In this document: piece after piece, positions 28,451 to 41,079 of the stretch
How positions within the stretch are numbered: the stretch's first letter is position 1
How the letters are laid out: the number at the start of each line of letters is the position of its first letter
Assembly (NCBI GenBank): GCA_004794785.1
Contig: SJOL01004625.1
Location: 1-64,000 of the forward strand
Length of the DNA stretch: 64,000 nt
Direction: 5' to 3'
Source: Opisthorchis felineus
Lineage: Eukaryota > Platyhelminthes > Trematoda > Opisthorchiida > Opisthorchiidae
Position numbers and translations under genes: made by a program
The notes under the pieces: model-generated
What the model was told of the DNA's origin: nothing
Database searches by the model: none
The model's input: the letters and a program-made list of their open reading frames with translations, nothing else

Positions 28451-28838
28451 CGCTTTAGAGCGCAAGCTAGATGAGAGGGACAAAGATGATTTCATCTAAC
28501 CAATCAGCTCCAAACAATTTTTCTGTTAATGAGATATCAAGCATTTCATGTAAGTCTCATATTTATTGATGGATACAGTAGGTAGGCAAGTGAAATAGCC
28601 GCTGAAGATGGCATTCTGTGAACAAGCCTCTACTATATTATAGCTCCCATTTTAGGGTAAGTATTCCTCCCAGTTTTTCGGCCACCTGCCTCGTGGTGAT
28701 ATTTCGATAACCTAACTTGTATCCTCCTCTCATTTCAGGACGTCAGTGGCCAACTGAACACTCCGCACTAAGAAGTCCATGCACCTCCCGGCAGGACACA
28801 TGTACTCGTCAAATGACCAGTACAACTATAAAAAATTT
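28451..28838. other. Unassigned; possible downstream exons or LINE scrap
   Basis: A GTAAGT near 28,659 and a pyrimidine tract ending in CAG at 28,739 form a plausible short intron. A phrase near 28,565-28,592 resembles the 3' UTR of the CR1 copies (GGCAAGTGAAAT). Neither is strong enough to call. Confidence 0.3.
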
Positions 28839-30383
28839 TGTCCTCTACTTTGGACCTTTTCCCCGGTAGAGATGGGCGGCCGCGTTCCGGCCAGCTGATT
28901 AGACATCGTGTGCGGCAGCTAGGTTCGTTCAGCTGTCCGCTATGATCGACGTAGGTTCCATGTAGCTGGTTGCTTAGGCATCGTGGACCCCTAGCCGCAT
29001 GTTAGTCGTGTGCGTCAGATAGGTTCGTTCCGCTGCCCGCTACGGTCGACGTAGGTTCTATGTGGCTAATTGATCAATGTCATGGTCTTCCTGGCATACT
29101 ACGCAAGCTATAATGGGGCACTCTGCCGTTTAGGAACAAACTCGAAAGATTTCTCGCCAATGATGAACGCAGTTTACGCAAGTTACACTGGTAACAGTAA
29201 TTATCGAGCGAAAATTGTTTACGGGAATGACGCCTCCTCATATTTCGCGTCCACAAGGGCCATGTAGATTCTAGTATGTTCAGCGAATTATTTCAGCTGT
29301 GAGACTATCATAACAAACTGTCCATTGTAAGTGAGTCATCTTCTTCAGTAATTCGCGATTTCTTACCAGAGCAGGTAACGTATTTACAGTCGGGGTTTAT
29401 TGACCTTGAAGATTCGCTCACTTAAACAACTCCTCAATGTGGGTAATTAGCATAATACATGTACTTGTACATTATACGTAGACATTCTACACTATGAAGT
29501 GGCAACCATGAAAATGTCGTATCTTTCGATACATCGATTCCATTGCGTGAATACTGAGCGGCATTTCCAACGGCAGCAAAATGCTCTAATCTTTGAAACC
29601 TATGCGGGTGGGGTAAAAATGTTCACTTAAAAATGTTGCAGTTTGTTGTGTCAATGCTCAAATCAAACAGCACCCTAATCTACATTCACTTTGGCTCGAG
29701 TTGTTTTAATTAATCAATCTTCTTAATTACTGGCACGAATTCAATTTTGAAATTGCACCTCTATTGTAGTAGGCCGCTCAGTTTTCGCAAAAAGGAAGCG
29801 ATTCCCCGAAAGCTACGACACTTCTGGGTTGCCACGTCATAGCGTAGAATGTCTGTGTATAATGAATTATTCTGTAAATTATCTACATGGGTGATCTGCA
29901 TAAGTGAGCGAATCTTTCAGGTCATCAAAAACCATCGACTGAATGCGTCACCTAATGTAATAAAAAATCGCGGATTGCAGAAAATGGTGAATCACTTACA
30001 ATGAACAGAACTTTCAGATAGTTTTGAAGCTGAAGTAGTTCGCTGGACATTTTAGAAGTTATATAATCCTTGCGGATGCAAAATTTGCGGAGGTGCCACC
30101 CCTGTAAATAGTTTTTGCCCGATAATTGCCATTATTAGTAAAATAGCGGAACCTGCACTCATGACTGCCGAAAAAATCGTGCAAGCTTGTTTTTAAACGG
30201 TATAGTGTTCCATTATAACTTGCAAAATATTCCAGGAAGACCATGCCGTCGATCGTAGTGCACAGCTGAACGAAACTAGCTGACCTAAACGAAAAACATG
30301 CGGTTAGAGGTCCACGAAGCCTGATCAGTTGGCCGGAGCGTGCCCATCCATCTCTACCAGGGAAAGGTGCAGATTAGATGACA
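28839..30383. mobile_element. Fold-back element: 1.5-kb imperfect palindrome
   Basis: The left arm (about 28,839-29,575) and right arm (about 29,766-30,383, read in reverse) match along their whole lengths. Landmarks are the ends TGTCCTCTA/TGTCATCTA, GGTAGAGATGG, TTCGTTCAGCTGT, CATGGTCTTCCTGG and ACTGAGCGGC. The spacer is about 190 bp. The left arm is longer because it holds two tandem copies of a segment of about 105 bp (starting near 28,909 and 29,009). No transposase-like frame was recognised inside. Arms have diverged substantially, so it is old. No target duplication is certain. It could be a fold-back transposon or an inverted duplication of a single repeat; a transcript would form a long hairpin. 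Confidence 0.8.
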
Positions 30384-32930
30384 TAAACAGCTGAATCGTA
30401 TTGGTCGTTTTGATGAGTATGTACGTCTTGCCGGAAAGCGAATGGCCTTCTTCGTGCGGAATGTTCATTGAGCTATTGACGTCCTGAAATAAGGTACACT
30501 TCCTTCCTCTCCCTCCATTCATTTTTATGTAAGATGTATGGCAAAAACGTCAGAGCCATGCCTTCCGAATTGAGTTAGCTTCACGTTTTTGTTGTTTGTT
30601 CTGATATCCGAAGAAGTCCCAGGTCGTTCGAAAAGGCTGGAAGCGCCTCTGGGATGTGTGAATTTGCGCCTCAGTTCGGGTGCATCTATACAACAGTTTG
30701 TGGATTTCTCTCAACTTAGACATGAGACAGCATTTCTACTCTTCCTTAGTTTGGATTCACGTGAAGCTTTCCAAGGATATATGCTACGACCAGTGGCAGT
30801 GGTGAGCGATAAAAGCTACTTTTTAGTTATCTGTATATATTGTTGATATTACTAATAAGTTCAACGCCGATCCAGTCGTTTTAATTGGAAATACGTTAAC
30901 CTCGCCCTTGGTGGTGTTTGGCACTAAGGGCATCTGGGAAGGAAGAGTGGTCGTTTGCTAATTTGGGTTAGTTGGACATGTGCCCAGAGTCCATTGAGTT
31001 GTAAATAACACTGTGGGTAAGGCAACGAGTAGAGGGTAAAGAAGGCCTGAATACCCCAGCAGAAGGTGAAGTATGATGCTGAGCATGGAGTTAGGGGGTC
31101 TTTGGTTGGATGGCATGCAGTTGAAGGGAAAGCTGGCAACCGTGCACTCTTTGGGAGCCAGCAAGTGGGGAAGGGCAGAGACGGTGCAGTGGGTGTTTAG
31201 GAATAGTTGGCCGAAGGAAGGCCTGACCAGGCGGGACATGCGGAATGGGCAGGCAAGACGCATTGGGAGAACCATCGATAGGAATTAAGGGGGTCAATCG
31301 ACAGCTTCGAGTGCAAAGCCGGGATTGGTAGTCTAGTGTCGTTTTATGATACTTAGATGTGCGTTGAATCAGACTTCCTTCTGGTGAAACCATCATCAGC
31401 TGTAACAGCCGCGTGCTCGTCGTACGGTGATTATGGCTGCCACCGTTTTGTTTACCGAAGATTTGGGAGGTAGAGTGGGTGGCTGCGGCTTTAAGGCGGT
31501 AGCTGATAATGTTAACGCGTAAATCCAGTAGACGTCCAGCTGGGGATATTGGAAAGGGATCTATGCATTGAGGGCAACAGCTTGGATGCACGAGCGCTAC
31601 TGAGGGTTTGACTGGGGGATGTCTGACAATTTCTCTAGCAATTGATGTGTTCCGTCTCGAATTCCCCATTCAGGGAGGCGGCAGTGACCAACGTAACCGA
31701 GTCCTCTGGTAATGGCTTTCCTACTTCACTGTCAAGTTATCGTTTGACCTCTCTGGTTCGTTGCTACCCTTCACATGGTTGAGGAAGTCGGCTGGCTGGT
31801 ATGCGGAGCACGTGACCCAGCCGGCACAGCCTATAGGGTTTTCTTAGTTCATCTATCGTGGGCGAGTTAATTCTTGTGCAAACCATTCGACGCACTTCAG
31901 CATTTCTGACTGGTGTTCCAACCTGATACAGTAAATGTCACAGGCCTTAGTTAGGTCGGCGTCCTTGTCATGACAGACAAGTTGCACCTGGAGTGACTGT
32001 CTCAGTTTCTTGTGTATTTGGCAGTTTGGACATGATTGTGAAAGTTAAGAGTGGCAATACGTTGGTATGGACGGTGAATTAGAGATGGCCAAAACTCATA
32101 TGGCAAACATGGAATTGAGCCTCAGAGTAACCTGAAATAGCGAAAGGCTTTCAGCGTGTTAGGTGTACCTAAAATGTGGAATCTTCTAGCTATAACCAGA
32201 TGATGAAGATCGTAAAACGGTCGGTTTACAAACGCAGGCACCGGACCTGATAAGCAGTGTCCAAGATCGGGGCCCCAAATTTGTGAGTGTTACTGCGGTT
32301 GAGCTTGAGATCGTTGAAAGCTGTGTTAGGACCGACAGGGTTTTTGTTTCTGTTAAGCCGCAGGGTATAAATTGCGGGGAGGGGAAATGGTGGAAAGTGT
32401 ATTTAGTATTTAGTATTTAGTGCTCTAAGGGCGCAGACTTGACAAGTACCCGCTCGCTCACCATATCGCCCCTACGGCTGCATCCATGGTCACACGTTTG
32501 AAAACGCATGAGGCCCCAGATTTCTAGGGCTTAAGTCTATACCATTTGATATTATGACAGCCATGCATACATCCTCTTTAAATTTTAATTAGCTGCGTGC
32601 AACAATGCGTATGATCTCTGAATCTTGATACCGTAACATCGGTGTGCACACGGATTCTTCATTATTGACAATGGGACTAGTTGAGGAAGTAGAAAGCTCA
32701 CCTTTGCAAAAGTGAGACGTGAAAATGTTTACCTAAGATATGTAATTGGTCATACATTTTCCCTTCCCTGTCCAGTAAAAATGGCTTCGTGAAGAAGAGA
32801 ACTGGAGTGACTACCCAGTAAGTTTATACCGATGCAACCACTGAATAAAAACGTGAGTCACCATAGGTGGTTTTGTATTTTTGAGGCGTGGGGGTGATAA
32901 ACGTACAATATTTATGGGCATCAAGGGCCG
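30384..32930. other. No firm gene; minus-strand proline-rich frames at 30,950-31,670
   Basis: Minus-strand frames 31,669-31,091 (192 codons) and 31,275-30,958 read through Pro/Ser/Leu-rich sequence similar in composition to the putative ORF1 region of the CR1 element at 51,400-53,060. No alignable motif was found, so a LINE ORF1 relic is only a possibility. A (TATTTAG)3 microrepeat lies at 32,399-32,420. Confidence 0.35.
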
Positions 32931-32933
32931 TCG

Positions 32934-33170
32934 TTGGCCGATGGGTTAGGCTATTATGCATAGATGAGGCCTAATAAGCAGCGTCATGCATGGGCACGGG
33001 CATGGCAGTTCCGATAAGTAGCCAAGGTAAACGACAACGCGCGGAGTCATAAGTATGAAGAGACGTTTTTAGCCGCTGGATTGGGTGCATAGATGAGGCC
33101 TTGTAAACGGCGTCGCGCACGGGTAAGGGCCTAGCAGTTACTAAGGACAGCAAGGGCAAACGACAGCTCC
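32934..33170. repeat. Tandem repeat, period about 129 bp, nearly two copies
   Basis: GCATAGATGAGGCC recurs at 32,958 and 33,087, and homology continues through GGCAGTT/AGCAGTT to GGTAAACGACA/GGCAAACGACA. Copies are roughly 70% identical. The minus-strand frame over it repeats the same peptide pattern (RLPLLSLVTARPLPV / RLPWLLIGTAMPVPM). Confidence 0.75.
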
Positions 33171-35240
33171 TACGGTTATCATAGTTGAGGTAAATGGCTG
33201 GCCTCATTTTCCACATTTTATTTTTCATTATTTTACTTTCTTTGAACTTTGTGATGTAATCCAGCTAACGGGCGTTATTATTTCCAACGAAAAAGTTATC
33301 GGTGTACTGGTAGTTTACTTATCTGGAAAACGCTGCACTATCTACCATGTAGTTGTCCATATCCGAGAATGGTCATCATTCACACTGGTGCACACTCGCA
33401 TTACCACTTCACAATGCATCAGTTTGTCTTCACTTATAATGAACCGAGGCGAGCTTTCCAAAAAACAGTGTTGTGCTGAATTTAACTTGGAAACTCGTCT
33501 AATTTGTCACGTATGACGAGCGTAAGGCATGCAAACTTTGATCAACTAGCCACATGGATGAAGTTTGCATTCGATATTCTGCAGATGTTATCCCCTATTT
33601 AAAGAGCACTGCAGAATGTTAAATTTGTTTTTGCGCCTCATCTCGTAACCTAGCAATCACACGGGAATCGGCACTGGTGGGTGACCCTGAAGGTTAAATC
33701 AGGCAAGCAAAATGCTATGAGTAACCTGTCACTGTGACATGCGACCGGATTGCACTAACTCTTTATAAAATTCGCTACTTCGAAAACCCCATGGTTTTGG
33801 ACAAATTGATTTTGGTTCGCTACCAGTGAGCGGCAACTGTGGACCGAAAAAATATCCCACGATTCGATTACGCGCTTTATTCTGTGGTGGTATGGCTACC
33901 CATAAAGCTACTTTACCAGGATGTGTGGCAGAGTTAAAAAATAATAACACTAGATTGAGTATGCAACAGTAGAGAGGATCAGATGGAACAGACTCACTAA
34001 CAATTGTTCTCTTTAAAATATTTCGTCGCTGGCCCAGGTCAGTGAACAAATACTAATCAAATTATGGATGTCCAGAGGTCTTTTCTTGAACAGCTTTCAC
34101 ATATGATAAACCCCAAAAATAGGCTGAAATCTTTTGATACCAGAGTTAGCACATGAAACTCGCGAATGACCGCTATAAGCGTGAGCAAAATCAGAAGAGA
34201 AAGTTGGAGCACATGACCAAGCTTGTATTGCGTATAAATTTTACAAATGCGCGTTTTTTTAGTTTTTCGTATTAAAAAACGTTTATGCAATTGACGAAAT
34301 GCGTGGTGTCATGATGGGAGCGAAAAAGGTACAAAACACCACAATTCCAACAACTGGTAATCACACGTGAGTCGGCGGTGGTCGTTGACCTTGAAAGTTT
34401 GTTTACTCAGACCAAAAGCCACCGGTAACACCACCGAGGCGTGCATCCACAATAGACTAACTGCCGTATAGTTTTAATCTCAGAAATATCCGTAGGTTCC
34501 GCCGAAATTTATTTCGGTTTGTTCCTAGTGATCGGCTGTTTTCATGACTCGGCAAGCCGTTGGTTCAATTTTAGAGGAGATCGCTGCTGAGTAATTGATG
34601 GCTGCCAGTTTCTACCCTCTATAGCTTTTAAAAATTCGTTAAAGAAAAATGTAAAGATGGAGCCATGTTGCCCGTGCTTTTAGCTGGCGAAAATATAGCA
34701 ACGCCCTTTTGCATTATGAGTGCCCGTGCAGTTAAATGGCCCCCAAAACCTGGAGGAAGTCTAGGAATCAGAAGTAGTAAGCTGGGTGCGTTTTCAAACG
34801 AAAAACAGCACACAGAGCACCGGCCACCATGTTAGGATTTGTCGATGAAGGCAGAAAGACCAACTGTTGGTCACTTTCTACCAGTTTGATCAGGTTTAAG
34901 AACATCCGATCGTCTGTAAAACAACCACCAGCTGGCAAGGAGTCGAACGCGCGCGGCGCTTTATTGGTTTACAGAAACCTGCATCCCGAAGTGCGGCGAT
35001 ATGCAGCCAGCTAAATCAAAAGGTCCTTCCTAATCAGGAGACAAATCGCTGAGACCAGTGGTGTCGACTCGTTCTGTCGTGTAAGTACCCGATAGTCCGT
35101 GTATACCATGCAACATGCGTGTATTCCGGCTGTTGATGCTCTCCGCTATCAATCGGCAAATTTCCCATCCCGCGGTTCACCTAAACAGAAGATTTATTTT
35201 TCGTTACATCACTAGCAAACAGATTCCGTCATGGCATGGT
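33171..35240. other. No gene recognised; weak direct repeat
   Basis: A phrase around AATCACACG(G/T)GA(A/G)TCGGC recurs at about 33,655 and 34,358 with loosely similar sequence downstream of both, suggesting an old direct repeat spaced about 700 bp. Otherwise nothing identifiable. Confidence 0.35.
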
Positions 35241-35249
35241 TATCCTATG

Positions 35250-35885
35250 CCTGGCAAACCCCCGATTCTTTCCTACCTTACGGCCCACTGGTTGTGTGTC
35301 ATCTGCAGGCGGGTTGTCCGCGCACAGTTTGGGACCGTTCATTTTAACACTGTGAACGGTTACCTTCTAGAGAACGATAATGATCTATTGAAACAGGAAG
35401 TGCACTACTCCTAAAACCTTCAGTATGCTATACAAAAGATTGATCAACCAGTTGATTGACCTGAGCTGGAGCATGGGGTGCATACGTCGCATCATTGTGA
35501 CGGAACCGGTGTCCTGGCCGGTGCCGGATACATTCCATTCGCGGTCTAGGAATCACTTCTCATCGCTGCGCTTCAGTTCAAAGTCCGTTACGGACTGCCA
35601 CCTATGGCGACAAAGAATAGTGGGTCATATTCCAGGGGACAACTTTAGCATACCAAAGTTGCTTTTGGGCTTTGTGACCTGCCAAATTGTCCTCCTTACT
35701 ACTGTCTACCAAAGGATCGATTTTTCCGCCACGTTGTTATGATAATGGATCTTGCTTGCCGTACAGTGCCTGCTTGTCTTTCCCAAGATGAGTACGCCCG
35801 TGATTCAATATTATTGCCGCCTAGCTGCCGGTCTCTCAGAAAACTTCAATAATGAGGCTGAAAGTCGGTCTGCAGAAAAACCGTG
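35250..35885 (+). pseudogene. Decayed second copy of the MULE/SWIM element (C-terminal part)
   Basis: Aligns at DNA level to 27,240-28,330 in three blocks: GCTATACAAAAGATTGATC (35,428) with GCCATACAAAAGGTGTCCC; GTGCATACGTCGCATCATTG (35,478) with ATGCATACGTCTTACCATTG; and ACGTTGTTATGATAATGGA (35,732) with TCGTTGTGATGATGAACC. After the last block the counterpart of the 28,262-28,298 intron is recognisable, with the donor changed from GTGAGT to ATGAGT and the sequence resuming at CAGAAAAC. Segments between the blocks, including the SWIM region, are missing or unrecognisable. Coding capacity is gone. Confidence 0.6.
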
Positions 35886-38800
35886 CTAGTATGTTGATTT
35901 GGAGCAAAGCAAAAAAGCCCATCAAAAGTTACCCCGAGCTCGCACTTTTGGCTCCATGAAGCAGCAAATAAGCGCCGTAACTTAATGGTACGGTGCTGAA
36001 TAAAGATGACAGGCGATGGTTAATTTAACTAAAGTATGTGATGGGAACGTTGCTTGGCCACTGTTTGGGTCACCTACCCGAGGTTTGCTGAAACCTGACG
36101 TGATACTCGGGCTCGCGATCTGCCATGGCCATGCAAGCAAAGCTGGCGGGAACGCCGTTCCACGGTGTTGTATATATATATATTAGAAAGGCTAAATGAT
36201 ATTCGCCAGATCAAACGCAGGAAATACTTTCGTCTTAAATGCGCCCATGTTTCTTGACGCACTTGCCAATCTTTACTGTGGTGAGCTCCGCTTTTTGTGA
36301 TGATGCAGTAAAAATCAGTCTGGATTTTAATTTCCTTGTGCAGTGACACCGCCAAGGAACACCTGGTTAAGTTCCATTTTGCGCACAACCTTTAACAGGC
36401 CCACACAGCCAACACATCACTCACTCACCTTTTTGGGTGTACTTTGGTTTGCTTTTTATGTACCACTCTGGTCAGGTTAGCGGCAAGCTGTTTATTGGTT
36501 TCCGGGGAGTAAATCTTGTCATATCTCTCTGCTTTTAAATATATGAACCCTTACACACAAAAAATCGTCGTGTGTGCACGGCCGTGAGAGAATGTCATTT
36601 CCAGAATGCACAGTTTGTGAAGTAATTCGTCGCTAGTCACACCGGCGTACCAGTGGTTTTTGATTAACTCACTAACCCCCTCCATCCATTTTGATGCGCC
36701 AACAGCACCGCGAAGAATATGCGCCCCAAGAACAGTAAACTTACCTGCCAGAATATAAATAATCATTGAACTGCATAATAAGAACCAATACTTCGTGTTT
36801 ATCAACCAGGGTGCTGCCTTTCATGCATGGCGGGAATAGCCGCATGTTAATTGTGCGCTTGAGGTGAGTTAGTGTGAGGAAAGCGGACTGCGTTTTCCCA
36901 GCGTGCTTTATTTTTGCATAGCTTTAACTAACAGATTGAGGTCTCTTATTGGTTGGTGGTGAAGGGTAATGGTCAGGGTTTGTGGCTCATGGCATATGCA
37001 TGTAACCTCAAGTCATGTGACAGTTCCCGCTTACTGAGAGTGGAATACATAATAATTAAAGCTGTTTATAAACGGTGACCTTCTGTCGGTAAATAAGTCA
37101 ATTCTTCCGAAGCGATATTGGGCAGTTTTCCGGGAAAAATTGGACTGCGGAAATGGGTCGTATACCAGTTACGGAGGTATTCCGATCTCCTGGCAACATG
37201 TTGGAATCCTGGGAATTAAAGGTTATTGTAAAGATATTATTCCTAGCGCCACCTTGCGAGATGGTAAATGTTAGCGAGTGCACCTATCATGACGGTTACT
37301 CTAAGCAACGCTCCTAGTGATACGTGGACACATGCCTTCCCATCTGTCTATTCAGGCAGAAAAAGCAGGTATAAATTAATGAAAACGAGGAAAGCTTCCG
37401 CAGGTTCTACGTCAGCAAGTGTAGTAAATTCCAGGCTTTTTTCTGGTTATGTAAATAAAGCGAATTTTGGCTGAAAGTGCAACACATTCTTTAATAAGTT
37501 GAGATATCACATTTTGGTATTGTAAACTAATTAAAGTGAAGAATGTAGCCAAATGGTTAACCGTTGCTGGTTGCAGTTTATCCTTTCACCAGAGAAATCG
37601 CTCGTAATTGCCATTTTTGTTTACAAACGTAAGATTTACCTGATGAGTTTGCCCATTGGTGAGAACTACTTTGACTTGATAAACCTGCAATCGCCTGCTT
37701 TAATTTGAATCAAAGATAAAAAAAAGCCTTTCGTCAAGCAGTCAACAAGCATTTATTATACATCAATTTTATGCGCAGCTGTTTGCTGAAAATCCGCTAA
37801 GTTTAAAAGGCCAAAAGGCTCTTAAATCTGACAAATAAAAGTAACAAGAAAGCTAGAGGTTGTGAAGAAGGAAAAGAAAATTACACGTTTCAAACACTTT
37901 TATCTCTAGATTCTTGAATGTAAACGGTTATCAGATACCCTACCGGTTAACGGCAGGCAAGCTTTCAACCTCGTTTTGTAGCGCGGCGAAAAGTTGACTG
38001 CTGTCCATCTGTGTGAGTCCCGCACAATTATTGCAACTAAGCACACCAGTTTTGTGCTCAAAAACCAATTCACTTTGGACGTTTATTCTTAATCCTATAT
38101 CTTAATCGTATATGCTGGTGTAAACTTCACCGCTGGATGCAATCATAGCAAATCTTTATCTGACTGTCTCCTGAATTGACAGTTTCTTTCTTCTACCACA
38201 AAAAGTCTCGTAGTTTGCGTTGAAAATTATCGAGAACTTTAGGAAAAATCGCCTCTTCAAGGCACTTAAGAGCCTCCACTTAATATCCCCCTGGATTGTG
38301 CCGCGGTCTAAACGGATATTAGATTTCCTCAAAACGATCAGTGGAACTTAACAAATAATGGGGGCCAAAGTGCGTCTTAAATGTCGAGTGGCTAATGCGT
38401 GATCGGGAGGCGGTTAGCAGTATGCTGAGTTGCGGCTGGCCCAGAGTTAAATGTGTACTGTGATTGGCCCAAATAAAGCCCAAAATCGCAAGAATAGTGT
38501 GATGGTGCTCTAAAGGACACCGAAGCCAGTCAAAAAATATACATGTTCAATCAGGGAGGCTTCTAAGCGATTTTTCTATTATGACTAGGCTTGTGCTCGT
38601 GTTTGTCGTTATATGAAATTTTAATTATTCTACGTTCGGCCGCTTGACTCAATATCTAGTCGTTTTCAAAACAATACCGGTCATGATCATGCAAACGACG
38701 AATTAAAAACTCAAGTCAAAAGTGCTTCCAATGGTTTATGATTGCCTATTCAGAGTCCGATAGCTTAGCCGAAATACAAATTTTACTTACTTTGCCACGG

Positions 38801-41075
38801 CTATTAGCGAGGCTAGCTTATTTACTTTTTGCGAGCAAAGGACTAAGCACGAACAAGCATGACACGTGATGTTGAAACGACTGTTCAAGCAACTAAACAA
38901 AACGGCGCGTTAAACGACCTACCACAGGCGGAGTGATTTGAAAGGTGAATAGTTTTTAAAGGGAATTTCGAATACATAAGCAGAGAGCGAGAATATGTTT
39001 GAATCAAAGTTACGAGAGTTGACTTCATCCGCTAATAATAAATTAAAACCAAGGCTGAGCATGCTTACTCGACTACGATTTGAGAGATTTCAAAGTGCTC
39101 AAGGGAACGCAGCAAGTTCCGGACCGGATACATAGCTCACTCGTGTACTTTTGTTCGAGTGACAAACTAAATTTATAATTCGGGGACTGTTTCATGCTGT
39201 TTCTATTGTGGTAGCATGTATTATTATGTGAATATAGCTGCCTCATATTACACTTTGTGGTGCGCAGACACTAAGGCTATGTCCCGTGTCTCGTGACCCG
39301 TGTGACCCAAATAAGTTAAATTTTCATATCTTTGCTACTGCGAATCGACCTGCCTCGTTTTCCTCCCATGGTATGCTGGCCTTATGTGCTCAAAGTTGAA
39401 TTTTTAGTGCACAGAAGCACATCATAGCAAGGATAAAAATGATGGCGTGGGGTGAAAGTAAGGCTCAGATTCAATATTACGCAATATCACGAAACATGGC
39501 ACTGAACAATATATTGAATGCTGTCACTCTGTGGATGGCAAGTTACTGACAGCTTTAGCACAAACAAAATTGAGCTTGCTTTCAAAACACGCAAGAAGCT
39601 GTAATTGCCGGAGGTAGAATGGTATGGGTGAGTCACTTGGTTCTCGTCACAGTGCGCAATGGAGAGATATTACACACATTGTTGTGCTTGCCGCCCGCAA
39701 GTTCAACCGATGCATATCCTTAGGCCCAACTTCATATGCCTGATACATTGGGTAGCGCGGTGTCTTTCCCGGGTTGTCCAGGGACTACACCAGAAAGCAG
39801 TAGGTTCATTCTGGGGGATGTACAATGCGACACTTTCAACATACGTTTTTGCAGTAGGTGTTGCTTCCTGAGGCTGAGTTTACATAGCTCCAGTCTTCGA
39901 ATTTCGACAGAAACAAATTAAAGATATAAGACTGGTTGGGGTAAACGGAGATGGCGTTTCCCGAGCATTTCACTGTGTTGACCCTTACAGTACAAACCAC
40001 TTGAACAGCGAGACGAACGATTTGCCAAGAGTGTTGTTGTCTAATCTCTGTTGAAAGACTTAAAGGTGAACAACCTGACACGTCAAGAGGTAGTGTGTTT
40101 GCAAAGTCACCAGAGATTTTCTTGAGAGAATAATGATTCTGCCCTGCAAATATGCATCACCTTTTGAGATGTTGCAAGTGCAGCCTACAACTACAGCGCA
40201 ATGAAGTTTGCAATGGTAGCAAAAACCACGGTCGGTTGTTTCGACATGTGTACAAGAAATATTTAAATTTGTGTGATGAAAATGATTTTCAGTAAGCTTT
40301 TTAAAGAAGAATGCGAAGCCGCCATTTCGGGACCAACTAATGTCACTACCACCGTGCAGTTTATTGCTTGTAGTTTGAGTTGAGGAATGCTGTTTTTCGT
40401 GTTATATAAAGGTAGGCATGGTGATTTTTACTCACTCATAGACGTCCACGTCGGTTACGCCAGGTTTCTGCATTTGCTAGGACTCGGAATACGCAGACTC
40501 TCATGTCGTTATGGTTTGCTATTTGGATGGCTTTTACCTTTCATCCTCCCTTTGTGCCAAACATTACACATTGTGTTAGTGCCGGTGAGCCACAGACACC
40601 GACTTCTGCATCACGGACCGCGTGTTCCAGTGAAAGGACGCCGATAACCGTTAGTACAAATGAGTGGAAGTTCGGGTAACCAAACGCCACAAATTTAAGC
40701 AACGGCATGCCAGTAGAGCGCAAATCCAAAATGCTGTGAAGCTTAAAAGTAAAGAGCGTGTTTAATGTCCAAGACAAAATGTGCATAATCTCCAACGCAT
40801 ATTTCATCCCCCTATGCACTTGAATCATGTTCAGGCGTGTCCTAATCGCCCAATGTAACAAAGTCAATGAATTTGGTCGCAGCTGTTTGCAGCGAAATCA
40901 TTGCTTATGAAGCTCACTCTCTGTGGATTCTAATTTTTAAGGACACCTTATTGTGTGATGATAAATTGACGCAACTGTGCAGACTAGTCAGTGATGTCCA
41001 ATCTCAAGTACCATCAAACGAGCTGTACATGATTCGCAACCTTTCTGACACAAGGTCTTTCCGTACCAGCTGATG
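35886..41075. other. No gene recognised
   Basis: About 5.2 kb with only short frames and a TA microsatellite at 36,172-36,184. No frame shows a conserved domain. The AT-rich 37,500-39,600 part could be intron or intergenic DNA. Confidence 0.45.
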
Positions 41076-41079
41076 AGTT

